Both the position numbers and the translations under genes were made by a program. Positions 1 to 7,840 of a stretch of 64,000 nucleotides of DNA are shown in pieces (positions within the stretch are counted from its first letter, which is position 1; every line of letters starts with the position of its first letter). The notes beneath the pieces are model-generated. The model was not told where the DNA came from. It saw only the letters and a list, made by a program, of their open reading frames with translations, and did no database searches. Location: assembly GCF_007827815.1 (NCBI RefSeq), contig NZ_VITH01000008.1:344910-408909 (forward strand), read 5' to 3'. Origin of the DNA: Azospirillum brasilense. Its GTDB lineage: Bacteria > Pseudomonadota > Alphaproteobacteria > Azospirillales > Azospirillaceae.

Positions 1-91
1 CTCGGGTGAGGGATGGTTAACAGTTTGGTTACGATCCAAGCGCTAACCTTCGGCCATATCGCACACTTTCAGCGCCTCAAGGATTACGCCG

Positions 92-430
92 ATGTCCATG
101 GCCGCCGACGTTGACACCATCGAACGCACGTCCATCGTCGCCTACACCCTCCTCAACGAGCTGCACGACGTGCTCGCTCTGCCCAAGGCGCCGGACGACG
201 TGACGCTCGGCATCCTGATGGGGCTGTCCATGTTCATGGACGACAAGGTCGGTCCGATGCGCGCCAAGCGCCTGATGTCGGAGGCGCCGACCATCGTCCT
301 GAAGACCGACGCCCACGTCACGTCGGACCAGATGCAGCGGATCATGCCGGTTCTGCGCGCCTTCGGCGACCATCTGAAGGACATGCGCGCCAAGGCCGCC
401 GCCCGCCCGGTCGACGACACCGTCGCCTGA
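92..430 (+). CDS. Hypothetical protein, 112 aa
   Basis: I do not recognise this family. The product is a mostly helical, soluble-looking 112-residue protein with no signal peptide or membrane segment. A methionine-rich hydrophobic stretch around residues 43-55 (GILMGLSMFMDD) is followed by a basic C-terminal third. The first ATG at 92 has an AAGGA Shine-Dalgarno at 79-83, eight bases upstream, which favours it over the second ATG at 98. A strong rho-independent terminator follows 27 bases after the stop, so it is probably a monocistronic unit. No function is proposed; the coding call rests on the RBS, alphaproteobacterial codon use and the terminator. Confidence 0.75.
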   Translation: MSMAADVDTIERTSIVAYTLLNELHDVLALPKAPDDVTLGILMGLSMFMDDKVGPMRAKRLMSEAPTIVLKTDAHVTSDQMQRIMPVLRAFGDHLKDMRAKAAARPVDDTVA

Positions 431-457
431 CCCGCTGAACGCAACACCGTCTTCCCG

Positions 458-488
458 AAAGGCCCGGCCGGCAACGGCTGGGCCTTTT
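458..488 (+). terminator. Rho-independent terminator after the 112-aa gene
   Basis: The sequence AAAGGCCCGGCCG, loop GCAA, CGGCTGGGCCTTT forms a 13-bp stem with one G-U pair, capped by a GNRA-type tetraloop and ending in TTTT. It sits just after the stop codon at 430. Confidence 0.85.
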
Positions 489-601
489 GCCGTTCCGGCG
501 CTTGGCTTGACCCGCTCGACATTTCATTGGATGCTGAAACCCTTCGTCCACCGGACGGTCGTTCCCGATGGTCCGGACGCAACGCAGGGGCGGCTTCGGC
601 C

Positions 602-928
602 ATGGAACTGCCAACGGGGGATTGGATCTGGGCCCTGGCCATCGCCGCCCTACTGACGGGTGCGACGGTCAGCGTCATCGTGCTCGCCGCCGTCGGCTCG
701 ATCCGTCGCAGCGTCAACGAGGGCGGCGCCCGCCAATCGCAGCAAATCCGCAAGCTTGCGGAGACCGTCGCCTCCCTGAACGCCCAGCAGCAGACCGCCG
801 AGGGCCGCGTCCAAGCCCTGACCGAGGCGAACCGCAAGCTGGCGGAGGAGGTCGCGGCGCTGAACGAGCGGCTGCGCGACGCGGACTCCGCCCCCCGCAT
901 CACCGGCACCGCAAGGCTACTCCACTGA
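602..928 (+). CDS. Small membrane-anchored coiled-coil protein, 108 aa
   Basis: The family is unknown. Residues about 9-32 (WALAIAALLTGATVSVIVL) form one hydrophobic membrane segment. It is followed by a basic flank and a long heptad-patterned helix rich in Q, E, K and A (about residues 40-95), so the picture is an inner-membrane anchor with a cytoplasmic coiled coil. The reading frame stays open upstream to an ATG at 527, but the ATG at 602 puts the membrane segment at the N-terminus as expected. It stops three bases before the methyltransferase gene, suggesting co-transcription. No function is claimed. Confidence 0.65.
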   Translation: MELPTGDWIWALAIAALLTGATVSVIVLAAVGSIRRSVNEGGARQSQQIRKLAETVASLNAQQQTAEGRVQALTEANRKLAEEVAALNERLRDADSAPRITGTARLLH

Positions 929-930
929 CC

Positions 931-1770
931 ATGCCCGATTTGTCCTCCTGCCCCATCGACGGCGACGCCGAGCGCGCCCGCTGGACCGCCAGCGCCGACG
1001 CCTGGGACCGCTGGGCCGACCCGATGGCCGATCTGGCCGACAAGCTGAACCAGCCCCTGCTGGACGCCGCCGGCGTAACGGCGGGCGACCGGGTGCTGGA
1101 CCTCGCCTCCGGCGCCGGCGAACCGGCGCTGAACGCCGCCCTCCGGACAGGTCCGAACGGGCTGGTGGTGGGCAGCGACCTCGTGCCCGGCATGATGGCC
1201 GGCGCCCGGCGCCGCGCCGCGGGGATCGCGGACGGGCCGCGCCCGGCCTTCGCCGCCGCCGACATGACCGCCCTGCCCTTCGCCGCGGCGAGCTTCGACC
1301 GGGCGACCTGCCGCTTCGGCATCATGTTCGTCCCCGACGTGGCGGCGGCCCTGGCCGAACTGCGCCGCGTGCTGCGCCCCGGCGGGCGGGCGGCCTTCAT
1401 GGTCTGGGGGCCGCGCGCCGGCAACGCCCTGTTCGACACGGTGGGCGACGCCGTCGCCGCCCAGTTGGGCGAGGACCGCAGCCTGGACCCGCTGTTTCGC
1501 TTCGCCGCCCCCGGCCTTCTGGCGGAGGCCTTGCGCGCCGCCGGCTTCGCCACGGTGGGCGAGACCGACATCACTCCAGTCCGCAAGGCCGCCCAGGGCC
1601 AGCCCTTCTGGCGCGCCACGCTGGAGATGAGCTTCGGTCACCGCCTGCACACCCTCACCGCCGGACAGCGCGCCGAACTGGACGCCGAGGTGACCCGCCG
1701 CTTCGACGCGCAGGCCCAGGGCGGCACGATCCCCCTGCCCATCCACGTCCGCATCGTCACCGGCGCCTAA
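931..1770 (+). CDS. Class I SAM-dependent methyltransferase
   Basis: This is a 279-residue methyltransferase of the UbiE/COQ5-like Methyltransf_11 type. Motif I, the SAM-binding glycine loop, reads VLDLASGAGEPAL at about residues 48-60. The acidic post-I strand is VVGSDLVPGMM, and motif II/III lies in ADMTALPFAAASFD. The post-motif LRPGGRAAFMVWG is also typical. The substrate cannot be told from sequence; relatives act on quinone precursors, small metabolites or lipids. The ATG at 931 begins three bases after the preceding stop, although no clear Shine-Dalgarno is visible. The gene ends against a short copy of the dispersed GC-rich repeat, which may serve as its terminator. Confidence 0.88.
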   Translation: MPDLSSCPIDGDAERARWTASADAWDRWADPMADLADKLNQPLLDAAGVTAGDRVLDLASGAGEPALNAALRTGPNGLVVGSDLVPGMMAGARRRAAGIADGPRPAFAAADMTALPFAAASFDRATCRFGIMFVPDVAAALAELRRVLRPGGRAAFMVWGPRAGNALFDTVGDAVAAQLGEDRSLDPLFRFAAPGLLAEALRAAGFATVGETDITPVRKAAQGQPFWRATLEMSFGHRLHTLTAGQRAELDAEVTRRFDAQAQGGTIPLPIHVRIVTGA

Positions 1771-1771
1771 T

Positions 1772-1812
1772 TCCCTCCCCTGCGTTAGCGGGAGAGGGTC
1801 AGGGTGGGGGCA
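1772..1812. repeat. Dispersed GC-rich palindromic repeat, short copy (A)
   Basis: The right end, 1790-1812, matches the end of the elements at 11661-11823 and 50152-50254 at 21 of 23 positions. The left half is shortened and gives only an imperfect hairpin (CCCTC...GAGGG). It directly follows a stop codon. Confidence 0.7.
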
Positions 1813-1948
1813 AGCCCTCGCACCCCGACCACGCGCCCAAGTGCCGCAGCCGCCCCACCGAGCCCTATCCTCGGTTGACCGCGCCCATGCATTCCTTTGG
1901 ATGTTGCGTGCCGGCGGGCCCTACCCGTCCGGCATCCGAGAGGAGGTG

Positions 1949-2044
1949 ATGCGCTTGAAAAGGTACCTGAAGTGGCTCCGACGCTTCTGGTTCCGGATGA
2001 AGTTCGAGTTCGAAGCGGGCTTCAACCAGGGCCACGATCGCTAA
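1949..2044 (+). CDS. Possible 29-31 aa basic amphipathic small protein
   Basis: A short frame encodes a peptide starting MRLKRYLKWLRRFWF and rich in K, R, W and F. It is preceded at 1941-1950 by AGGAGGTGAT, a ten-base perfect complement of the usual 3' end of 16S rRNA. The ATG at 1949 lies inside that match, too close for normal initiation. The in-frame TTG at 1955 has ideal spacing of eight bases from AGGAGG, giving a 29-residue peptide. The composition suggests a membrane-surface or nucleic-acid-binding helix. The same frame is open upstream to an ATG at 1841, but that start has no RBS. There is no homology evidence; this is a candidate only. Confidence 0.45.
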   Translation: MRLKRYLKWLRRFWFRMKFEFEAGFNQGHDR

Positions 2045-2228
2045 GGAACCAATGGGCGGGGTCGGGAAACCGGCTCCGCCTCCAGGAGACCGAAGGCGCA
2101 TCACCTCCTTGCCTCCCAAAATACCACAGCCTCGAAAGCCGTCAACGGGACGCAAAAGCGCGGCCGTTCTTGCTCCGTTCGATTCGCGACACTATTCTTT
2201 CCGGTCTCAGCGAATCACCCGGTCCTTC

Positions 2229-4697
2229 ATGCCCGACCTTCCCTCCCCCCTCCTCCCCGCCAATGTCCAGGGCTGGTTCCGGTCGCGGGGCTGGGCGCCG
2301 CACCCGCATCAGCATGCCATGGTCGAGGCCGCCGCCGCCGGGGACAGCGCCCTGCTGATCGCCCCGACCGGCGGCGGCAAGACGCTGGCCGGCTTCCTGC
2401 CTTCGCTGATCGATCTGGCGGAGCGCCCGCGCGAGGGGCTGCACACGCTCTACATCTCCCCGCTGAAGGCGCTCGCGGTGGACATCCAGCGCAATCTGGA
2501 GGAACCCGTCGCCGAGATGCGGCTGCCCATCCGCACCGAAACCCGCACCGGCGACACGCCCGAATCCAAGCGGCGGCGGCAGCGGGCCAACCCGCCGCAC
2601 ATCCTGATGACCACGCCGGAAAGTCTGGCGCTGATGATCGCCTACGCCGACGCGGCGACGATCTTCCGGCACCTGCGCTGCGTCATCGTCGACGAGCTGC
2701 ACGCTCTGGCCGGGACCAAGCGCGGCGACCTGCTGGCCCTCGGGCTGGCGCGGCTGGCGAAGCTGGCACCGCAGGCCCGACGGGTCGGGCTGTCGGCCAC
2801 GGTGGCGGAGCCGGCCCAGCTGCTCGCCTGGCTGTCCAAGACCGGGCAGGCGGACGGCGGCGACGTGCGGCTGGTCTCCGGCCGGGCCGGCGCCTCCGCC
2901 GAGGTGGAGATCCTGACGACGCGCGAGCGGCTCCCCTGGTCCGGCCGCATGGCCATGCACGCGCTGAAAGAGGTCTACCAGCGCATCCGCGCCCACCGCA
3001 CGACGCTGGTCTTCGTCAACACCCGCGCCCAGGCGGAGCTGGTCTTCCAGGAGCTCTGGCGCCGCAACGACGACAGCCTGCCCATCGCGCTCCATCACGG
3101 CTCGCTGGCGGCGGAGCAGCGGCGCAAGGTCGAGGCCGCCATGGCGGCGGGCAAGCTGCGGGCGGTGGTGGCGACCTCCTCGCTCGACCTCGGCATCGAC
3201 TGGGCGGCGGTCGATCTGGTGGTGCAGATCGGCGCGCCGAAGGGGGCGAGCAGGCTGGTCCAGCGCATCGGCCGCGCCAACCACCGGCTGGACGAGCCGA
3301 GCCGCGCCCTGCTCGTCCCCGCCAACCGGTTCGAGGTGCTGGAATGCCGCGCCGCCCTGGACGCCGTGGCGGCCATGAGCCTGGACGGCGAGCGGCCCCG
3401 CCCCGGCGGGCTGGACGTGCTGGCCCAGCACATGCTCGGCATGGCCTGCGCGGAGCCCTTCCGGCCCGACGACCTGTACGACGAGGTGGTCCGCGCCGCC
3501 CCCTACGCCGGGCTGCCGCGGGACGAGTTCGACGACGTGCTGGACTTCGTGGCGACCGGTGGCTACGCGCTCGGCAATTACGAGCGCTTCCACCGCCTGA
3601 AACTGCGCGAGGACGGGCGCATGGCGGTGGCCGGGCCGGCGGTGGCGCGGCAATACCGCATGAACGTCGGCACCATCACGCAGGAGGCCATGCTGCGCGT
3701 GCGCCTGAGCCGCGGCCCGGTGCTGGGCGAGGTGGAGGAGCATTTCATCCAGGGACTCACCCCCGGCGACACCTTCGTCTTCGCCGGCCAGTTGCTGAAG
3801 TTCCTCGGCATCCGCGAGATGGAGGCACAGGTCGCGAAGGGCGGCACCGGGGAGCCGAAGGTCCCGGCCTACGCCGGCGGTCGGCTGCCGCTGACCACGG
3901 CGCTGGCCGACCGGGTGCGCGCCATGCTGGCCGACCCGGCGCAGTGGCCCGGCCTGCCGGAGGACGTTCAGGAATGGCTGCGGCTCCAGCGCTGGCGCTC
4001 CGTCCTGCCGGCGCGCGACGGGCTGCTGGTCGAGAGCTTCCCCAAGGCGGGCAAGCGCTTCCTCGTCGTCTACGCCTTCGAGGGGCGGAACGCGCACCAG
4101 ACCCTGGGGATGCTGCTGACCCGGCGGATGGAGCGGATGGGCTGCGGCCCGCTCGGCTTCGTCGCCACCGATTACGTGCTGGCGGTGTGGTCGCTGCGCA
4201 CGCCCAAGGATATGGACGGGCTGTTCGACCAGGACATGCTGGGCGACGATCTGGAAGCCTGGATGGACGAGTCCTCGATGCTGCGCCGGACCTTCCGCAA
4301 CGTGGCGCTGATCACCGGGGTCATCGACCGCCGCCATCCCGGGCAGGAGAAGTCGGGGCGGCAGGTCACCTTCTCCTCCGACCTGATCTACGACGTGCTG
4401 CGCAAGCACGACCCCGGCCATGTGCTGCTGCGCGCCACCCGCGCCGACGCGGCGGGCGGGCTGACCGACGTGCGGCGCCTGTCGGATTTCCTGGTTCGGG
4501 TGAAGGGCCGCATCACCCACAAGGACCTCGACCGCATCTCCCCCCTCGCCGTGCCGGTCATCCTGGAGATCGGGCGGGAACGGGTGGACGGCTCCGCCAC
4601 CGACGAGCTTCTGGAGCAGGCCGCCGCCGATCTGGTGGCCGAGGCGATGCCGGAACTGGCGTCCGACGGTGACAGCCAAGGCCGCTTGACGCTGTGA
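2229..4697 (+). CDS. Ligase-associated Lhr-like DEXH-box helicase
   Basis: The 822-residue product is a superfamily 2 ATP-dependent helicase of the Lhr type. It carries a Walker A motif (APTGGGKT, about residue 45), the DEXH box as VDELH, motif III as LSAT, and a C-terminal RecA domain with SSLDLGID and QRIGRANH. The Lhr winged-helix and C-terminal domains follow. The length fits the 'ligase-associated DNA damage response' helicase family. The start at 2229 (MPDLPSPLL) gives the usual N-terminus; the frame extends to 2052 without family-like sequence. The stop overlaps the start of the PdeM-like phosphoesterase gene by one base, the arrangement typical of this repair module. The ATP-dependent DNA ligase usually found with them is not in the window. 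Confidence 0.92.
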   Translation: MPDLPSPLLPANVQGWFRSRGWAPHPHQHAMVEAAAAGDSALLIAPTGGGKTLAGFLPSLIDLAERPREGLHTLYISPLKALAVDIQRNLEEPVAEMRLPIRTETRTGDTPESKRRRQRANPPHILMTTPESLALMIAYADAATIFRHLRCVIVDELHALAGTKRGDLLALGLARLAKLAPQARRVGLSATVAEPAQLLAWLSKTGQADGGDVRLVSGRAGASAEVEILTTRERLPWSGRMAMHALKEVYQRIRAHRTTLVFVNTRAQAELVFQELWRRNDDSLPIALHHGSLAAEQRRKVEAAMAAGKLRAVVATSSLDLGIDWAAVDLVVQIGAPKGASRLVQRIGRANHRLDEPSRALLVPANRFEVLECRAALDAVAAMSLDGERPRPGGLDVLAQHMLGMACAEPFRPDDLYDEVVRAAPYAGLPRDEFDDVLDFVATGGYALGNYERFHRLKLREDGRMAVAGPAVARQYRMNVGTITQEAMLRVRLSRGPVLGEVEEHFIQGLTPGDTFVFAGQLLKFLGIREMEAQVAKGGTGEPKVPAYAGGRLPLTTALADRVRAMLADPAQWPGLPEDVQEWLRLQRWRSVLPARDGLLVESFPKAGKRFLVVYAFEGRNAHQTLGMLLTRRMERMGCGPLGFVATDYVLAVWSLRTPKDMDGLFDQDMLGDDLEAWMDESSMLRRTFRNVALITGVIDRRHPGQEKSGRQVTFSSDLIYDVLRKHDPGHVLLRATRADAAGGLTDVRRLSDFLVRVKGRITHKDLDRISPLAVPVILEIGRERVDGSATDELLEQAAADLVAEAMPELASDGDSQGRLTL

Positions 4698-5386
4698 TGA
4701 CCATGGACACGACGATGACCTTGCGGGGCGCCGCGCTGGCCCCCGATCCCTCAGGCGCGCTGGTCTGGCCGGCGGAGCGGACGCTGGTGGTCGCCGACCT
4801 GCATCTGGAGAAGGGCTCCGCCTTCGCGGCGCGCGGGCGGATGCTGCCGCCCTACGACACGCGGGCGACGCTCGGCCGGCTGGCGGAGCTGGTGGAGCGG
4901 CTGGCTCCGGAGCGGGTGATCTGCCTCGGCGACAGCTTCCACGACCGCCGCGCGGCGAGCCGCATGGAGGCGGGGGACGTGGCGCGGCTGCGCGACCTGA
5001 CCGGGCGGGTGACGGATTGGCTGTGGGTCACCGGCAACCACGACCCGGAGCCGCCGGAGGGGTTCGGCGGGCGCATCCTGGACGAGCTGGCGCTCGGCCC
5101 GCTGACCTTCCGGCACGAGGCGGTGCCCGGCGCCGTGGGCGAGTTGTCGGGGCATCTGCACCCGGTGGCCGCCGTCGTCGTGCCGGGCCGGCGGGTGCGG
5201 GAGCGCTGCTTCGCCTTCGACGGGGTAAAGCTGATCCTGCCGGCCTTCGGCGCCTTCGCGGGCGGGCTGAACGTGCTGGATCCGGCGGTGTCCGGCCTGC
5301 TGGCGGCGCGGTTCGAGGTGCATCTGCTGGCCCGCGGCAAGGTCCACCGCTTCCCGCGCAGCCGCCTGTCCCCGGACAGGGCGTAA
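4697..5386 (+). CDS. pdeM: Ligase-associated endonuclease/phosphoesterase PdeM
   Basis: This calcineurin-like metallophosphoesterase has all the metal-binding blocks: DLHLEKG, GDSFHD, GNHD and GHLHP, in order over about 229 residues. The family pairs with the Lhr-like helicase and a DNA ligase in a predicted DNA damage response module. Its ATG at 4697 overlaps the helicase stop codon (TGATG), so translation is probably coupled; a second ATG at 4703 is possible. The gene ends at 5386, where the T-run of the opposing fasciclin-gene terminator begins. Confidence 0.9.
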   Translation: MTMDTTMTLRGAALAPDPSGALVWPAERTLVVADLHLEKGSAFAARGRMLPPYDTRATLGRLAELVERLAPERVICLGDSFHDRRAASRMEAGDVARLRDLTGRVTDWLWVTGNHDPEPPEGFGGRILDELALGPLTFRHEAVPGAVGELSGHLHPVAAVVVPGRRVRERCFAFDGVKLILPAFGAFAGGLNVLDPAVSGLLAARFEVHLLARGKVHRFPRSRLSPDRA

Positions 5387-5424
5387 AAAGAAAAAGCCCG
5401 GAGAGTCGGGGGAACTCTCCGGGC
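5385..5424 (-). terminator. Terminator of the fasciclin gene
   Basis: An 11-bp perfect stem (GCCCGGAGAGT / ACTCTCCGGGC, 5396-5406 and 5414-5424) has a seven-base loop. On the minus strand it is followed by a T-rich run, seen as AAAAAGAAAAA at 5385-5395 on the plus strand. It serves the minus-strand gene ending at 5491; the plus-strand side has no T-run. Confidence 0.88.
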
Positions 5425-5490
5425 GAGTGGTCCTGCCGGAACCGGCGGTGAAACGTCCGGCAGGAGGGACCTCAATGAAAAAGCAGAACG

Positions 5491-5979
5491 TCAGTTCGGC
5501 ATCATGACCGTGTCGATCACGTGGATGACGCCGTTGGACGCCATGATGTCGGGCTTCACGACCTTCGCGTTGTCCACCATCACGCCGCCCTTCGTCGCGT
5601 CGATATCCACGGTGGTGCCCTGCACGGTTTTCGGCGATGCCGTCTTGCCGGCGATATCGGCCGAAGTCACCTTGCCCGACACCACATGATAGGTGAGTAC
5701 GGAGCGGAGCTTCTCACGGTTCTCCGGTTTCAGAAGATTTTCGACGGTGCCGGCGGGAAGCTTGGCGAAAGCCTCGTCGGTCGGGGCGAAGACGGTGAAG
5801 GGGCCAGTGCCCTTCAGCGTGTCCGCGAGGCCGGCGGCCTGGACGGCCTGGACCAGCGTCTTGAACTGGCCCGCCGCCACGGCAGTGTCCACGATGTCCG
5901 CCGCCTTTGCGGACATGGCGGCGAGGGACAGCGGCAGGGCGACGGTGGCGGCGGTCAGCAAGCGCGACAGGCGGGACAT
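5491..5979 (-). CDS. Secreted fasciclin-domain protein
   Basis: The product has 162 residues. An N-terminal signal peptide (MSRLSRLL, hydrophobic core, AMSAKAA cleavage region) is followed by one fasciclin/FAS1 (beta-Ig-H3) domain. The diagnostic FAS1 H1 box is [14 protein letters not shown] and the H2 region is [16 protein letters not shown]1 proteins are periplasmic or surface adhesion-type modules. The start at 5979 has GGAGG seven bases upstream and begins the signal peptide; upstream in-frame starts would bury it. It is divergent from the photolyase gene. In Rhodobacter a fasciclin protein and a photolyase both belong to the singlet-oxygen sigma-E regulon, so this pairing may be functional. 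Confidence 0.92.
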   Translation of the reverse strand: MSRLSRLLTAATVALPLSLAAMSAKAADIVDTAVAAGQFKTLVQAVQAAGLADTLKGTGPFTVFAPTDEAFAKLPAGTVENLLKPENREKLRSVLTYHVVSGKVTSADIAGKTASPKTVQGTTVDIDATKGGVMVDNAKVVKPDIMASNGVIHVIDTVMMPN

Positions 5980-6078
5980 ATGGTTTCCTCCGTTGATGGC
6001 GTCTCTTTCCTCCCCCGACCGTGGAACCGGCGCCGTCGGCCGCCGTGCCTCCGGCTCCACGTCGTGGCAGCGAAGGCG

Positions 6079-6106
6079 GAAATAGCGGTGCGGAAATCGC
6101 CGTCAA
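6079..6106 (-). promoter_or_regulatory. Possible sigma-70 promoter of the fasciclin gene
   Basis: Read on the minus strand, TTGACG (6106-6101) and TATTTC (6084-6079) are separated by 16 bases, about 100 bases upstream of the start at 5979. The match is moderate and was found by eye only. Confidence 0.35.
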
Positions 6107-6141
6107 TAGGATTTCCCCAGGAAAAATTTTCGCCGCCGTGG

Positions 6142-6172
6142 TGATCCGGAACAATCGGCGCCGCGTAGCAAG
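6142..6172 (+). promoter_or_regulatory. Possible ECF11/RpoE-type promoter upstream of the photolyase
   Basis: TGATCC at 6142-6147, an 18-base spacer, then TAGCAAG at 6166-6172 resemble the promoters recognised by the Rhodobacter RpoE/ChrR (ECF11) singlet-oxygen sigma factor, as I recall that consensus. The site lies about 75 bases upstream of the photolyase start. No sigma factor gene is present in the window. Confidence 0.4.
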
Positions 6173-6246
6173 AGCCACTGACCGTGGTCATTGGCTGCGG
6201 CGTTTTGGCATGCCCGTTCTTCTGTCCATGTCCTTAAAGTTGGCCG

Positions 6247-7704
6247 ATGAAGACCGATCAATCCCCCATCCTCGTCTGGTTCCGCAACGATCTTCGCCTT
6301 GCCGACAACCCGGCGCTCAGCGCCGCGGCGGAGGATGGGGCGCCGGTCATCCCGGTCTACATCCGGGAGAAGGACGCCCACGATCCCTGGCTTCCCGGCG
6401 CCGCCTCCCGCTGGTGGCTGCACGGCAGCCTGGAGCGGCTGGGCAAGGCGCTGGCCACGCTCGGCTCGCCCCTGGTGCTGCGCAGCGGTGACCCCGCCGC
6501 GGTGCTGGCGGCGCTGGCCGAAGAAACCGGCGCCGACACGGTGCTGTGCAACCGCCGCGCCGGCCCCACCGCCATCGCCCGCGACCGCCGGGTGGGCGAG
6601 CGGCTGACCGCGCGCGGCGTGACGGTGCATCCCCACAACGCCGCCCTGCTCTATGAGCCGGGAACCATCCGCACCAAGTCGGACACGCCCTTCCGGGTCT
6701 TCACGCCCTTCTGGAAGGCGCTGCTGTCGATGCCGGAGCCGCCGCGCCCCACCCGCGCGCCGACCAAGCTGACCCCGCCGGCCAAGGCGGTGTCCAGCGA
6801 GTCGCTGAAGGACTGGGGGCTGCTGCCCAGCGCACCGGACTGGGCCGGCGGCCTGCGCGAGCGCTGGACACCCGGCGAGGCGGCGGCCCGCGAGCGGCTG
6901 GCCGATTTTCTCGACGGCCCGGTCGCCGCCTACCCGGCGGAGCGCGACCGCCCGGACCATGACGGGACCTCTGCGATGTCGCCGCACCTCGCCTTCGGCG
7001 AGATCGGGCCACGGCAGATCTGGCACGCCGCGCGCCACGCCGCCGACCAGCGGCATGAGCTGGCCGCGGGCGCCGAAGCCTTCCTGCGGGAACTCGGCTG
7101 GCGGGAGTTCAATCACCACCTGCTGCGCGAGGAGCCGGGCATTCCGGACACGCCGCTGGACACGCGCTTCGCCCGCTTCCCCTGGCGGACCGACAAGGCG
7201 GGCCTGCGCGCGTGGCAACGCGGGCGCACCGGCTACCCCATCGTGGACGCCGGAATGCGGCAGCTCTGGCAGACCGGCTGGATGCACAACCGCGTGCGGA
7301 TGATCGTCGGTTCCTTCCTCATCAAGGACCTGCTGATCCCCTGGCAGGAGGGCGAGGCGTGGTTCTGGGACACGCTGGTCGATGCCGACATCGGCAACAA
7401 CGCCGGCAACTGGCAGTGGGTGGCCGGCTGCGGCGCCGACGCGGCGCCGTTCTTCCGCGTCTTCAACCCGATCCTCCAAGGCGAGAAGTTCGACCCGGAG
7501 GGGGCCTATGTCCGGCGCTACGTGCCGGAACTGGAAAAGCTGTCCAACCGCTGGATTCACAAGCCCTGGGAAGCCCCGGACGAGGCGCTGTGGCAGGCGG
7601 GGGTGACGCTCGGCAAGGACTACCCGCGGCCGATCGTCGACCATGGCACCGCCCGCGACCGCGCGCTGGCCGCCTTCCAGGAGATCAAAAAATCCAGTGA
7701 TTGA
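6247..7704 (+). CDS. phrB: Deoxyribodipyrimidine photolyase
   Basis: This 485-residue class I photolyase repairs cyclobutane pyrimidine dimers using light. The N-terminal alpha/beta antenna domain starts ILVWFRNDLRLADNPAL. The FAD-binding C-terminal domain contains ELGWREFNHHLL, TGYPIVDAGMRQLWQTGWMH and the AGNWQWVAGCGADAAPFFR signature. The antenna chromophore (MTHF or other) cannot be told. The length is normal for the family. It is divergent from the fasciclin gene, with a possible ECF11-type promoter at 6142-6172. An alternative annotation as a cryptochrome is unlikely given the strong photolyase motifs. Confidence 0.95.
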   Translation: MKTDQSPILVWFRNDLRLADNPALSAAAEDGAPVIPVYIREKDAHDPWLPGAASRWWLHGSLERLGKALATLGSPLVLRSGDPAAVLAALAEETGADTVLCNRRAGPTAIARDRRVGERLTARGVTVHPHNAALLYEPGTIRTKSDTPFRVFTPFWKALLSMPEPPRPTRAPTKLTPPAKAVSSESLKDWGLLPSAPDWAGGLRERWTPGEAAARERLADFLDGPVAAYPAERDRPDHDGTSAMSPHLAFGEIGPRQIWHAARHAADQRHELAAGAEAFLRELGWREFNHHLLREEPGIPDTPLDTRFARFPWRTDKAGLRAWQRGRTGYPIVDAGMRQLWQTGWMHNRVRMIVGSFLIKDLLIPWQEGEAWFWDTLVDADIGNNAGNWQWVAGCGADAAPFFRVFNPILQGEKFDPEGAYVRRYVPELEKLSNRWIHKPWEAPDEALWQAGVTLGKDYPRPIVDHGTARDRALAAFQEIKKSSD

Positions 7705-7735
7705 TCGACACGGAGTCGTGAAACCCGACCGTGTG

Positions 7736-7753
7736 TTTTCATTCCGCCTTCAT
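7736..7753 (+). promoter_or_regulatory. Possible Pho box upstream of phoX
   Basis: Two 7-base direct repeats, TTTTCAT and CCTTCAT, are separated by four bases (TCCG). This is the 7+4+7 layout of a PhoB box (CTGTCAT-N4-CTGTCAT), each half matching at five of seven positions. It lies 88 bases upstream of the phosphatase start. A weak hairpin (ACACGG...CCGTGT, 7708-7734) just before it could end photolyase transcription. Confidence 0.42.
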
Positions 7754-7840
7754 GGGGGTGCAAAGAAACCGTCACAGGCCCCCGGTAAGGTGCGCCCGCC
7801 CAACCCCAAATAAATTTGCGGAAAGAGACGAGGCACACCG

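Noticed and set aside
1..91. TTAA...TTAC near 18-33 as a CtrA site
   Set aside because: Spacing is eight rather than seven bases and the second half is imperfect.
142..1746. Long minus-strand open frame of 534 codons opposite the first genes
   Set aside because: It is antisense to three better-supported genes, has Ala/Gly/Arg-biased composition and no recognisable domain. It is typical of shadows in high-GC DNA.
2142..4679. 845-codon minus-strand open frame opposite the helicase
   Set aside because: Low-complexity G/Q/H/R composition mirrors the helicase codons; no motifs, no RBS.
6020..6050. GGAAC-N16-CGTG as an EcfG general-stress promoter
   Set aside because: The -10 half does not match CGTT, and it lies more than 200 bases from the photolyase start.
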